From: an uncultured Prolixibacteraceae bacterium
GTDB taxonomy: Bacteria; Bacteroidota; Bacteroidia; Bacteroidales; Prolixibacteraceae
DNA: 64,000 nt
Direction of reading: 5' to 3'
NCBI GenBank assembly: GCA_903834475.1
Contig: CAILJH010000211.1
Location: forward strand, 1-64,000
Below the pieces are notes generated by a model. The model did no database searches. It saw only the letters and a program-made list of their open reading frames with translations, and was not told the origin of the DNA. Position 1 is the stretch's first letter. Every line of letters begins with the position of its first letter. The translations under genes and the position numbers were made by a program. This document shows positions 25,374 to 34,236 of this stretch, piece after piece.

Positions 25374-26285
25374 CTATTTCGTATTTTCTATCTTTGAAAT
25401 GACTTCTTCAGCCTCTGCTTCAACACTTTTTAGACGTGCCAGAACACTCTTCAACTCCTGTATATCGTTAAAGCTATCATCATTTTCCGAATCTTCCAAA
25501 AAATCCAATGTTATTTCCTGTTGACTTTGGCTCTGGCTTTGACCTTCGCTCAATTTTTCGGCCATTTGGTTAAATAGCAATGAGATTTCGTAAAATTCAT
25601 CAATCCCATCGAAATAAAGCCTTTGACCGTAATTACTTGATACGATTTCCTTGATCCCATTGTATAATTGGAAAAACCGTTCATTAAAATAGGAAGAAAA
25701 GCTGTAAATAAAGCTCAATGCAATCAAGAAACAGATTGTACCCAAAATCGTCATTCCGGTTAATGCATTTTTTGATGAAACTTTAGCATCATCAGTTTTT
25801 ACTTCAATGGCTTTACCATTCATTTGCGATAAGTCCAATATTTGACGGTGAAGATCGTCAAACTTTTTTTGCAGCAGAAGAACATTGTTGGCCTGTCCGG
25901 GCAATTCCATAAATTTTAAGACTGAGCCACTATATTCTTTAATTCCGGTTTCTATGCCGGAAGTAATTTTATCCTCACCAGGCTCTGTCAGGTTATTTTT
26001 CTCCAGTTGAAGCGACTCGTCAACAAAGACCAATTCCTTCCGGATTAATGAGTTGTCCGGCTTCCGGTTCTCCAAAAAACTTGTCGTAATTTCCTGATTA
26101 ACATTCAGTAAACCTTCTGCCATTTCACGGGCATAGACTACTGACAAATAATTTTCTTTGAGGATTGCACTTGTTTTAGTGGATAGTTTGTTCAGGTAAA
26201 AACCCGAAAACACTAATAAAACGAGAATGATGATAAAAATGAACACCATTCCAACTCCAAATTTTGTACGGATTGAAAATTTCAT
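25374..26285 (-). CDS. Membrane sensor without kinase domain (4HB + HAMP-like)
   Basis: 303 residues from ATG 26283-26285 (MKFSIRTKFG). One membrane helix at about 11-32, a periplasmic helical bundle (about 33-165, 4HB_MCP-like), a second helix at about 170-190, then a HAMP-like segment and a short acidic/glutamine-rich coiled tail (QSQSQSQQE, then EAEAEEVISKIE). No histidine kinase, cyclase or MCP signalling domain follows. It is four bases before kdpD, so it may supply an extra input to KdpD. This partner type accompanies kdp genes in some Bacteroidota (recollection, not checked). Confidence 0.75.
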   Translation of the reverse strand: MKFSIRTKFGVGMVFIFIIILVLLVFSGFYLNKLSTKTSAILKENYLSVVYAREMAEGLLNVNQEITTSFLENRKPDNSLIRKELVFVDESLQLEKNNLTEPGEDKITSGIETGIKEYSGSVLKFMELPGQANNVLLLQKKFDDLHRQILDLSQMNGKAIEVKTDDAKVSSKNALTGMTILGTICFLIALSFIYSFSSYFNERFFQLYNGIKEIVSSNYGQRLYFDGIDEFYEISLLFNQMAEKLSEGQSQSQSQQEITLDFLEDSENDDSFNDIQELKSVLARLKSVEAEAEEVISKIENTK

Positions 26286-26325
26286 TGCATTAAATTTTAA
26301 GTTACTCCAAACCAAATTTTAAACT

Positions 26326-28338
26326 TTACTCAATTTTTATCGGGAATATCACAATGGGAATACCGAATTTGAAAAACCGTTTCTGGATGCCAAAAATCGT
26401 ATGGTTATGTAGCAATTGTGACATATAAAATGTCTTGGAGAACACCAGCTGACCACCAAAAAATGTTGGATTCGGGAGCAATGGCATGAGTTTTTTTACA
26501 ATCATGTAAACTTCATCTACCGGGTCAGTTCCAATTGTCCATAAACTTTTACCATAGTATCCGAATTGATTGGCAATTTTTACATATTTCTTACCGTCTT
26601 CTTTTACTGACTTTTTGAAATGTTCAAGTTCCTCAGAACCTCTGTAAATCTTAGAGTTGATCACACCTACACGAACGAAGATGAAATTTTGGTAAACTCC
26701 TTTAAAGCTTTCATTGATCCTTAAATAGGTATGAAGACCAGTACCGCCATAGCCTTTTACCAATATAATTGCCGTTTTTGCTTCAGGATTAAACTTCACC
26801 GTTTCTGGTTCCTGGTGAGGGTCATAGGATGGCAATTGTTCCAATGCCACATGAAGATCGGAAATAGCATGTTGGCGAATCCGGTGCAAGCGAACTGTCG
26901 TTCTGAAGTAATGCTTTTTAATCCGAATGGCCAGGAAAACAAATACGCCAGTAATAATCAGGGTTATCCAACCACCTTCTTCGAATTTGATAATGGTTAC
27001 TGAAATAAGAATAAACGAAGTCAATACAAAACCAATCCCATTGATCATCATCTTCCGTTTCCAGTGACCGAGCTTGCTGCGTTCTGTCCACCAGTGTTTG
27101 ACCATGCCGAGTTGCGAAATGGAAAAGGTAATAAACACATTGATACTGTATAGAACTACCAAAAATGCGACGGAACCTCTCGAAATTAACATCAGTACAA
27201 TGGCTGAAATACCCATCAGCATGACACCATTCATGGAAACCAGCCGGTCGCTGAGTGATGAGTATTTTTTGGGGAACCATTTGTCAACCGCCATGTTGGC
27301 CATGATCCGGGGACCATCAATGAATCCGGTTTGTGCAGCAACAAACAGCAAAGCCGCTTCCGAAACAAGTGTTGTCAGGATAAAACTTTTCGACCAAAAA
27401 GGGCTCCAGCTGGCCGTAACACTATCAAACAAAACGGCATTCAGCGTTTTATGTGAACTGATTTGAACGTTGTAAAGTGCATAAGCAACCATCAGTCCCA
27501 TCACGATAAATGAAAGTGAAATAGCCATCAGGATCATCGTTCTTTTGGCGGTTTTTACCCGTGGCTGGCGCAGAATGGGCATTCCGTTGCTAACCGCTTC
27601 AATTCCGGTAAACGTTCCGGCTCCCATACTATAAGCTTTCAGAATAATGAAGAATGTACCCAGAAGTCCCTGTTCTGAAATAGACGAATGCAACTGACTG
27701 GTTGTTTCGTGCGACACCACCTGAAAATCATTAGCTTTAAGAAAGATTGCATATACAATGATAAAAATATGCGAAACGATAAACACCACAAAGATTGGCG
27801 TGAGCGATACTACCGACTCTTTGACACCGCGGAGGTTCAATAAAATAAGCAAACAAACGCCACCAACGGCAACACCCAACTTATAAATCTGCATCGATTC
27901 GGGGAAGAAACTAAAAAGCGCATCGGCTCCACTCGACACTGAAATCGTAATGGTAAGCACATAATCAATAATCAGGGCACAACCGGATATCATACCAACG
28001 GTTGGTGAAAGCAGCTTGCTGCCAACCAGGTATCCACCGCCACCTTGCGGAAAAAGCTTGATTATTTGAATGTAGCTTGAACTGATGATAAAAATGGTGA
28101 ACACAGTACCCATTGCTACAAAAATAGCCAACATGGAATGTCCTTGTAAATTTCGGTATGCTTCTTCAGGACCGTAACAAGACGAAGATATTCCGTCGGC
28201 GCCCAAACCGATCCATGCAAAAAAAGCTACCAGAGATAGCTTATGAAAGAGTGAGGTATCTTGTAAAGTCTTTGCCTTACCGATGAAAATGTTTTTGATT
28301 TTTCCAATAATAGGAAACGTTTCTGCTGCATCTGTCAT
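26326..28338 (-). CDS. KimA-like APC-family potassium transporter
   Basis: 670 residues with about 12 membrane helices (residues 30-475) and a cytosolic C-terminal domain of about 190 residues. The N-terminal motif AWIGLGADGISSSCYGPEEAY and the loop FPQGGGGYLVGSKLL match the KimA/KUP-like branch of the APC superfamily, which transports K+ and can be gated by c-di-AMP through the C-terminal domain. It is the first gene of the minus-strand block KimA-like, sensor, KdpD, KdpE, so the two-component system probably controls this transporter. An amino-acid substrate cannot be excluded from sequence. Confidence 0.8.
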   Translation of the reverse strand: MTDAAETFPIIGKIKNIFIGKAKTLQDTSLFHKLSLVAFFAWIGLGADGISSSCYGPEEAYRNLQGHSMLAIFVAMGTVFTIFIISSSYIQIIKLFPQGGGGYLVGSKLLSPTVGMISGCALIIDYVLTITISVSSGADALFSFFPESMQIYKLGVAVGGVCLLILLNLRGVKESVVSLTPIFVVFIVSHIFIIVYAIFLKANDFQVVSHETTSQLHSSISEQGLLGTFFIILKAYSMGAGTFTGIEAVSNGMPILRQPRVKTAKRTMILMAISLSFIVMGLMVAYALYNVQISSHKTLNAVLFDSVTASWSPFWSKSFILTTLVSEAALLFVAAQTGFIDGPRIMANMAVDKWFPKKYSSLSDRLVSMNGVMLMGISAIVLMLISRGSVAFLVVLYSINVFITFSISQLGMVKHWWTERSKLGHWKRKMMINGIGFVLTSFILISVTIIKFEEGGWITLIITGVFVFLAIRIKKHYFRTTVRLHRIRQHAISDLHVALEQLPSYDPHQEPETVKFNPEAKTAIILVKGYGGTGLHTYLRINESFKGVYQNFIFVRVGVINSKIYRGSEELEHFKKSVKEDGKKYVKIANQFGYYGKSLWTIGTDPVDEVYMIVKKLMPLLPNPTFFGGQLVFSKTFYMSQLLHNHTIFGIQKRFFKFGIPIVIFPIKIE

Positions 28339-28534
28339 ACTTATAATTCTCCTTATAATTCAGCTAAAATTGAATGTTCAAAGGAAAGCATGATCGTATA
28401 AGGGAAATATTAATAAAGGATGAGAAAGTATAAAGATTTTATAAAGATGAAATGTGATTTGAATTGGCCTCCTATTTTGTTACATAAAGGCGAACGGCAA
28501 AAAAAATCGCATATCAGATCAAAGATTATACCAG

Positions 28535-28562
28535 GTAGAGACGCACGGCCGTGCGTCTTTAC
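28535..28562. repeat. GTAGAGACG palindrome, copy 2
   Basis: GTAGAGACGCACGGCC directly abuts GTGCGTCTTTAC, a palindrome with one mismatch. It lies 17 bases past the photolyase stop (complement strand) in an otherwise featureless 240-base gap (28339-28579). Confidence 0.7.
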
Positions 28563-28579
28563 AACATACAACTACCCGG

Positions 28580-29878
28580 CTATTTCAGTGCCTTCCGGTA
28601 AGTTTCAATTGCCCGAATCCTGGCATAAGCATGGTCAACCATGGGTTTCGGGTAGGCAGAAGTTCCATATTCCGGTACCCATTTCCGGATGTATTTGAAA
28701 TCGTGATCAAACTTTTTGGTTTGCAGATCGGGACTAAAAACCCGGAAATACGGTGCGGCATCGCAACCCGAACCACTCGCCCATTGCCAGCCGCCGTTGT
28801 TGGAGGCGAGTTCGTAATCCAGCAGTTTCGATGCAAAATAGGCTTCGCCCCAGCGCCAGTCTATGAGCAAATGTTTGGTCAGGAAACTGGCAACGACCAT
28901 ACGAACCCGGTTGTGCATGTGTCCGGTTTGGTTGAGTTCGCGCATTCCGGCATCAACCAACGGATAACCGGTTTGTCCGTTGCACCAGCACTCAAACTCA
29001 TTTTCGTTGTTCAGCCAGGGAATAAAATCATAGGCCGGTTTATACGACCTTGTGGCAACATGCGGAAAATGCCACAGAATATCCATATAGAAATTCCGCC
29101 AGATCAGTTCGTTCAGGAATATTTCGGAATGCATCCGGGCAAATTGAGTCAGTTTACGAATGGAAACAGTTCCGAACCGAAGGTGAATTCCCAATTTGCT
29201 GGTACCATTTTCAGCCGGATAATCGCGGGTCTGAGCATAATTTTCGATCAACAAATGATCAAACGATTTTTCAGGAAACGGTATGTTTTGAATCCGATAA
29301 CCGATTTCCTGCAATTCAGGAAAATAATCGGATGGCAAGTGTTTCAGCTTATGTAAAAGCTTCTCGCTTTCATAAAACTGAATTTCACTGGTTGACAATT
29401 TTTCTTTCCATTTCCGGCTGTATGGTGTAAAAACAGAATAAGGTGATCCATCGGCTTTAACCACATCATTCTGATGAAAGATGATGTGATCTTTAAAACC
29501 CTGAAATTCAATTCCATTATCCTGAAGGATTTTGGCAACTTTTTGATCACGCGCCATAGAAGCCGGTTCGTAATCCGTATTTGTATAAACAGACTGAATG
29601 GAATATTTGGCTGCCAGCCGCCCGAAAACAATTTCCGGAGAGGAAAAATACACCTGCAAACTGCTGTTGTATTTCCGAAATTCGAGGTCAAGATCAGTCA
29701 AACAGCGATGGATAAAAGTTAGCCGCGCATCGTCTGGATTCGGGAACTGTGCCAGAATATCCGGATCGAATATAAATACAGGAACAACGGGCAATCCGGC
29801 GTTTAGCGCCTCAAAAAAACCATGATTATCGTCAACCCGCAAATCGCGGCGAAACCAAAAAACAGTTACTTTTTCCAT
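28580..29878 (-). CDS. phrB: Deoxyribodipyrimidine photolyase
   Basis: 432 residues, a normal CPD photolyase length. The N-terminal Rossmann domain (VTVFWFRRDLRVDDNHGFFE) and the FAD-binding domain are complete: ELIWRNFYMDILWHFPHVAT, VDAGMRELNQTGHMHNRVRM (FAD contacts), YELASNNGGWQWASGSGCDA and YFRVFSPDLQTKKFD. It repairs UV-induced pyrimidine dimers using blue light, with FADH as cofactor. The intact Trp/His-containing FAD site favours photolyase over cryptochrome. Single gene on the minus strand. Confidence 0.93.
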   Translation of the reverse strand: MEKVTVFWFRRDLRVDDNHGFFEALNAGLPVVPVFIFDPDILAQFPNPDDARLTFIHRCLTDLDLEFRKYNSSLQVYFSSPEIVFGRLAAKYSIQSVYTNTDYEPASMARDQKVAKILQDNGIEFQGFKDHIIFHQNDVVKADGSPYSVFTPYSRKWKEKLSTSEIQFYESEKLLHKLKHLPSDYFPELQEIGYRIQNIPFPEKSFDHLLIENYAQTRDYPAENGTSKLGIHLRFGTVSIRKLTQFARMHSEIFLNELIWRNFYMDILWHFPHVATRSYKPAYDFIPWLNNENEFECWCNGQTGYPLVDAGMRELNQTGHMHNRVRMVVASFLTKHLLIDWRWGEAYFASKLLDYELASNNGGWQWASGSGCDAAPYFRVFSPDLQTKKFDHDFKYIRKWVPEYGTSAYPKPMVDHAYARIRAIETYRKALK

Positions 29879-29995
29879 GAGAACATTACTTTAATTTTAT
29901 ATCGCGACAATCAATATCTGGTTTGCGGCGCATGCAGTATAACTATTTCAAATAACAGGTTATGATGCGTCTTGTTTATTTTTCATTTATTCCAC

Positions 29996-30130
29996 GGGTT
30001 TCGCTTCGATGCACCGTTCGGCTGAGCTCGCGTCGAAGCCCGCGGTTATTGAGATTTGACCCTTTCAGGGTCAGTTACTTTTCAAATGACATGCCTTGTT
30101 TCCGCTCCCTGAACCTGTCGAAGGGTGATT
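29996..30130. repeat. REP-like element, third copy, with CTGAACCTGTCGAAGGG fragment
   Basis: ACGGGTTTCGC with a paired GCGAAGCCCGCGG-type arm (about 29996-30044) is followed by TTATTGAGATT and the palindrome GACCCTTTCAGGGTC (about 30058-30072), the same plan as the elements at 2229 and 4815. A second motif, CCCTGAACCTGTCGAAGGG, follows at about 30105-30123. No gene is seen in the 262-base gap. Confidence 0.6.
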
Positions 30131-30140
30131 GTCGCCTCTC

Positions 30141-30788
30141 TCACGTTGCTGCAATAACAACTGCGGCGTGCATCATTTGAATAGCTTCCTGAACCGCTTT
30201 CGAAATATCGGTTTCCGGAAGATTTTTCAAATATCGTTCGGCTTCTTTCCGACGTGCACGGTCAGGAAAGATACGCGATAATAAATTGGTCTTGGAAGCC
30301 AGAACGGCTAAAATCAGCTGATCATCGGAGGAAACTCCGATTCCAATAGATGCCGATTCAACATTTTTTCGCAGGTTTTCAACCAATTCGCGATCCATCA
30401 GGAAAACTTTTTCATACGGAATAAACAGAAAGCGTTTTTCTTCAGTTCGAAGTACATTTTTCTGCACCAGGTTTCGAATAAAAAGCTTCCGAATTTTCCT
30501 TCCCCTCACATTAAAATAGGAAATCCAGTTTCTCAGTTTCCGGTCCTTTTGCCGAAGTCTGATTGGATTCAGAAAAAATTCAAAGATTTCGTCATTCTGA
30601 ATCATCGGGTTTTGAAGATGAACCACTCCTTTTTCAATCGAAACGAGTTCAGATTTCATCAGTTCAACGAAAACCGATCCGGTTAGCGCCATACTCAAAG
30701 TGGATGAGGCACTCAGCAATATCCCGCCATTCTTCGGATTTACAGCCAAACAAAATAATTTTTCGCTTAATTTTAATGATCTGTCCAT
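30141..30788 (-). CDS. GOLPH3/VPS74 (GPP34) family protein
   Basis: 215 residues. The N-terminal LSEKLFCLAVNPKNGGILLSAS, the alternating helical body (SLSMALTGSVFVELMKSELV) and the C-terminal DDQLILAVLASKTNLLSRIFPDRARRKEAERYLKNL segment (positions about 160-195) match the GPP34 fold. In eukaryotes this binds phosphoinositides. Bacterial members are soluble, often near membranes, and of unknown role. It is divergent from threonine aldolase across a 60-base intergenic region. The Arg/Lys-rich C-terminal loop could bind phospholipid heads (inference). Confidence 0.8.
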   Translation of the reverse strand: MDRSLKLSEKLFCLAVNPKNGGILLSASSTLSMALTGSVFVELMKSELVSIEKGVVHLQNPMIQNDEIFEFFLNPIRLRQKDRKLRNWISYFNVRGRKIRKLFIRNLVQKNVLRTEEKRFLFIPYEKVFLMDRELVENLRKNVESASIGIGVSSDDQLILAVLASKTNLLSRIFPDRARRKEAERYLKNLPETDISKAVQEAIQMMHAAVVIAAT

Positions 30789-30848
30789 TTGGGTCGATTT
30801 GATTTTTTTTGTGTTCTTTTACACCTTTAAAATTACAACAAATCTGTT

Positions 30849-31871
30849 ATGAAACGAGGTTTTGCAAGCGACAATAATTCAGGAATTCACCCTGACATTT
30901 TAAATGCACTTTCGGTGGCTAACGAAGGACATGAAGTGGGTTACGGAGGCGACAAATATACCGAAATGGCCATCAGCCGGTTCAGACAGGAATTTGGAGA
31001 TCAGACCGATGTTTATTTTGTATTCAACGGAACCGGCGCCAATGTACTGAGCCTTTCAACGCTGACACACTCATTTCATTCGGTGATTTGTGCTGAAACT
31101 GCTCACATCCAGGTGGATGAATGTGGTGCTCCGGAAAAGTTTACCGGATGCAAATTACTTCCGGTCGAGACGATCAAGGGCAAAATCACTCCGGAAGGTA
31201 TTTCCAAATATCTTCATGGCTTCGATTTTGAACATCATTCACAGCCAAAAGTGATATCCATTTCGCAGGTCAGCGAACTTGGAACTGTTTACACAGTTGA
31301 TGAGATTCGGGCAATCACAACGCTTGCTCATGAGTTTGGACTTTTTGTTCACATGGATGGCGCCCGGATTGCCAATGCAGCAGTTGCGCTTAATTTGCCG
31401 TTTCGAACTTTTACAGTCGATGCCGGAGTGGATGTCCTTTCGTTTGGAGGCACCAAAAACGGAATGATGCAGGGCGAGGCCGTGTTGTTCTTCAATCCTG
31501 AATTGTCGAAAGATGCCAAATATCTGCGGAAACAGAGTATGCAACTGTATTCGAAAATGCGCTTTGTGAGCGCACAGTTCCTCGCCTATTTTGAGAACGA
31601 TCTTTGGAAACAAAATGCCACACATTCGAACCGGATGGCTCAGCTTCTGGAGAAAGAAGTCAGGCAAATACCGGCCATTCAACTCACTCAGGAAGTGGAA
31701 GCCAATGGAGTTTTCGCCATTGTTCCTCCGGAAATCATCCCGCAACTTCAGGAGAAATATTTCTTTTACATGTGGGACGAACGCCGCTCCGAAGTTCGAT
31801 GGATGACATCGTTCGACACTCAGGAAGAAGACATTTTGAATTTTGCAGCTCTCATTAAATCTTTGGTTTAA
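30849..31871 (+). CDS. ltaE: Low-specificity L-threonine aldolase
   Basis: 340 residues, PLP-dependent fold type I. MKRGFASDNNSGIHPDILNAL opens the enzyme. The pocket segment FVHMDGARIANAA contains the PLP-binding Asp, and the Schiff-base lysine lies in LSFGGTKNGMMQGEAVLF. It cleaves L-threonine or L-allo-threonine to glycine and acetaldehyde. The stop codon is immediately followed by the rhomboid ATG (TAA-ATG), so the two genes are co-transcribed. Confidence 0.92.
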   Translation: MKRGFASDNNSGIHPDILNALSVANEGHEVGYGGDKYTEMAISRFRQEFGDQTDVYFVFNGTGANVLSLSTLTHSFHSVICAETAHIQVDECGAPEKFTGCKLLPVETIKGKITPEGISKYLHGFDFEHHSQPKVISISQVSELGTVYTVDEIRAITTLAHEFGLFVHMDGARIANAAVALNLPFRTFTVDAGVDVLSFGGTKNGMMQGEAVLFFNPELSKDAKYLRKQSMQLYSKMRFVSAQFLAYFENDLWKQNATHSNRMAQLLEKEVRQIPAIQLTQEVEANGVFAIVPPEIIPQLQEKYFFYMWDERRSEVRWMTSFDTQEEDILNFAALIKSLV

Positions 31872-32597
31872 ATGCCATTATTCGACTATTACCCCAGAAA
31901 TTACGAACCTCACGATAAGGAAACCGAAAAGAAGATTTTCAAATACAGTCTTCTGATTCCTTTCGCGATTTTTGCTGTTTTCTGGGTCGTAAAACTAGTT
32001 GAAAATCTATATAACCTCGACCTGAGCAGTTTCGGAATTCTACCTTTGACGATCGAAGGTTTACCTGGAATCATCACTTCGCCATTTATCCATGGCAGTT
32101 ACGATCATTTGTTATCCAATTCCATCCCGTTTCTAATCCTCACCTTTGCCCTTTTGTATTTTTACCGCCGACTGGCCTACCGCATCTTTTTTCTGATTTA
32201 TTTTCTTTCCGGAATTTGCGTTTGGCTTGGAGGGCGCGAATCGTGGCACATCGGCGCAAGTGGTATTGTTTATGGTCTGGCATCCTTCCTCTTTTTCAGC
32301 GGAGTTTTCCGCAAAGATGCCAACCTGCTCACCATCGGCATCATCGTGGTTTTTCTCTACGGAAGTATGTTCTGGGGTATTTTCCCGATCAAACCCGAAA
32401 TCTCATGGGAAAGCCATTTGTGGGGTGCGGCAAGCGGATTGATGCTGGCTTATTATTACCGCCACCAGGGACCGGTGCGGCCAGTTGCAAGCTGGGAAAA
32501 TGAGCCGGAAGAAGAAGATTCGGATGATGAGGAATATAATGAGGAAGTATTACAGGAGGAACCAACTATTGCTGATGAAAAGGAAATTAGACATTAG
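31872..32597 (+). CDS. Rhomboid family intramembrane serine protease
   Basis: 241 residues with six membrane helices. The catalytic serine is in WHIGASGIVYGLASF (GxSG) and the catalytic histidine in SWESHLWGAASGLM. The HGSYDHLLSNS segment is the conserved His/Asn oxyanion region. The last 45 residues are highly acidic (EPEEEDSDDEEYNEEVLQEE) and cytosolic. It is joined to the threonine aldolase by TAA-ATG. The stop codon lies inside the left arm of a 14-bp hairpin. Confidence 0.88.
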   Translation: MPLFDYYPRNYEPHDKETEKKIFKYSLLIPFAIFAVFWVVKLVENLYNLDLSSFGILPLTIEGLPGIITSPFIHGSYDHLLSNSIPFLILTFALLYFYRRLAYRIFFLIYFLSGICVWLGGRESWHIGASGIVYGLASFLFFSGVFRKDANLLTIGIIVVFLYGSMFWGIFPIKPEISWESHLWGAASGLMLAYYYRHQGPVRPVASWENEPEEEDSDDEEYNEEVLQEEPTIADEKEIRH

Positions 32598-32656
32598 TCA
32601 TTTGGAAAGAGAAAAGTGAAAAGAGAATAATGAACTTTTCCCAATGACTAATGTCT
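32589..32656 (+). terminator. Long hairpin over the rhomboid stop codon
   Basis: Perfect 14-bp inverted repeat AGACATTAGTCATT (32589-32602) with AATGACTAATGTCT (32643-32656), including the TAG stop, extended by GGAAA/TTTCC matches and followed by TTTTCCCC. A further partial copy (ACTTTTCCCTAATGTG) follows near 32680. It is probably a terminator or a mobile hairpin. Confidence 0.55.
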
Positions 32657-32758
32657 GTTTTCCCCTTTCCTTATTGCTTTTTACTTTTCCCTAATGTGTC
32701 TATGTGGTTAAGTATACAAGAATTCATTCATCGAATCAAAGGATGTGAGAAAATATTC

Positions 32759-32766
32759 TAACTTTG
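32759..32766 (+). promoter_or_regulatory. -7 box before nusB
   Basis: TAACTTTG is an exact TAnnTTTG Bacteroidota -7 box, 29 bases upstream of the nusB ATG. A convincing TTTG -33 element is not seen. Confidence 0.5.
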
Positions 32767-32795
32767 CAACTCCTATTTAAAAAGGTTCTAAGACA

Positions 32796-33752
32796 ATGAT
32801 TAGCAGAAGAATAATCCGAATCAAGGTATTGCAAATACTGTACGCGTTCTTTACTTCACCTGAAACATCGATCAACAACACTGAAAAGGAACTGATTTTC
32901 AGTTTGCAAAAAACATACGATCTGTATCATTTTCTGATGGCACTCATCCTTGAGATTGACAAGTTTGCCCAGGATCGTATTGATCTGGGACTCAAAAAAC
33001 ACCGCCCCACAAGTTCCGATCTGGCCCCAAACACCCGTTTTGTTGAAAATCAGCTTATTAACCAGCTAAAAATCAATATCTCGCTCAATAAATATCTCGA
33101 AACTTCTAAATTAAGCTGGAGCGACAACGAAGAAATTATCCGAAAAATCTATGCTTCATTAATCGACCAGGAATTTTATCAGGAATACATGGCCGCTTCG
33201 GAAGTTAGCTATTCAGGCGACCGTAAATTAGTGGAAGAAATTTTCAAATTCCTCATTCTGGATAACGAGGAAATTGAGTCACTGCTTGAAGAACAGAGCA
33301 TTTACTGGAATGATGACCTCGATTTTGTTGTAAGTATGATCCTGAAGACTTTCAAAAAATTCAAGGAAGACAGCGACGAACGGCAGGCATTGCTACCGAT
33401 GTACAAAGACGATGAAGATCGGCAGTTTTCCAAAGACTTATACCGAAAAGTGATTCTGAATCACGCCGACAATGTAATATTGATCAAACAGCATACCGTA
33501 AACTGGGATATAGAGCGTATAGCATTCATTGACAATCTGATTCTTGAACTGGCATTAAGCGAATTCCTCTATTTTCCTTCCATTCCAACGAAAGTTACCA
33601 TGAACGAATACATCGAACTTTCAAAATATTACAGCACCGAAAAAAGTCGCAATTTCATTAATGGAATTCTGGATAAAGCTTTGAAAGACTTGAAAAAAGA
33701 CAATAAAATCATCAAGGCAGGACGTGGTTTAATTGGCGAAGCAGAAGAATGA
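32796..33752 (+). CDS. nusB: Transcription antitermination factor NusB
   Basis: 318 residues, about double the length of proteobacterial NusB but typical for Bacteroidota. The N-terminus RRIIRIKVLQILYAF is the standard NusB opening, and the C-terminal half holds the conserved core (DIERIAFIDNLILELALSEF, VTMNEYIELSKYYSTEKSRNFINGILDKAL, about 240-300). It acts with NusE in rRNA antitermination. It heads the nusB-DUF1573-yajC-ybbR-coaE series conserved in this phylum, with a 4-bp overlap into the DUF1573 gene. Confidence 0.92.
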   Translation: MISRRIIRIKVLQILYAFFTSPETSINNTEKELIFSLQKTYDLYHFLMALILEIDKFAQDRIDLGLKKHRPTSSDLAPNTRFVENQLINQLKINISLNKYLETSKLSWSDNEEIIRKIYASLIDQEFYQEYMAASEVSYSGDRKLVEEIFKFLILDNEEIESLLEEQSIYWNDDLDFVVSMILKTFKKFKEDSDERQALLPMYKDDEDRQFSKDLYRKVILNHADNVILIKQHTVNWDIERIAFIDNLILELALSEFLYFPSIPTKVTMNEYIELSKYYSTEKSRNFINGILDKALKDLKKDNKIIKAGRGLIGEAEE

Positions 33753-34225
33753 AAGCAAGTTCAAAGTTTCAGGTTTCAAGTTTCGAGTTAAGCTCGTTCA
33801 TTATCAATTTAGTAATGATTGGAGTCTTACTTTTTTCATGTCATTCAGGAACAAAAAAAGCTGAGTCGAATAGTGCCTCAGACGAATCCGGAGTTGCTAA
33901 ATTTGTCTTTTCAGAAGAAATCCATAATTTTGGATCGCTCAAGGCCGGTGAAATTGTAGCTTTCACCTTTGTTTTCAGGAATGAAGGAACAAAGTCACTA
34001 ATTATCAATGAAGTAGATTCTGGTTGCGGTTGCACACAGGTAAATATTCCGAACAAAACGATTGCTCCCGGGAAAGACGGACAAATTGAAGTCATTTACA
34101 ATTCAGCCGGAGAAGTTGGGAGGCAACTGAAAACAATTACAATTAAATCAAACGCAGAACAGGCTCAAAAACAAATCTATATCAAAGCAAACGTAAGCAA
34201 CGAGTTAATAGAAATATACAGTTAA
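33749..34225 (+). CDS. DUF1573 lipoprotein
   Basis: 158 residues. A hydrophobic signal (LSSFIINLVMIGVLLFSC) ends in a lipobox Cys at about 31. The DUF1573 Ig-like domain follows (HNFGSLKAGEIVAFTFVFRNEG, VDSGCGCTQVNIP, GKDGQIEVIYNSAGEVG). It probably lies in the outer membrane or periplasm; its role is unknown. It overlaps nusB by 4 bp. The first 15 codons lie on a 7-bp-period repeat (33759-33793), so the extra N-terminal residues may be a repeat-derived extension. A start at ATG 33815 would leave too short a signal. Confidence 0.82.
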   Translation: MKASSKFQVSSFELSSFIINLVMIGVLLFSCHSGTKKAESNSASDESGVAKFVFSEEIHNFGSLKAGEIVAFTFVFRNEGTKSLIINEVDSGCGCTQVNIPNKTIAPGKDGQIEVIYNSAGEVGRQLKTITIKSNAEQAQKQIYIKANVSNELIEIYS

Positions 34226-34236
34226 ACTAAATTCAT

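Noticed and set aside
22004-28338. A hidden kdpFABC operon near kdpDE
   Set aside because: All frames between 21880 and 29878 are accounted for; none resembles KdpA, KdpB or KdpC.
28631-29356. 241-residue plus-strand ORF
   Set aside because: Antisense to the well-supported photolyase; composition is typical of a shadow frame.
31239-31745. 168-residue minus-strand ORF
   Set aside because: Antisense to threonine aldolase, no motifs.
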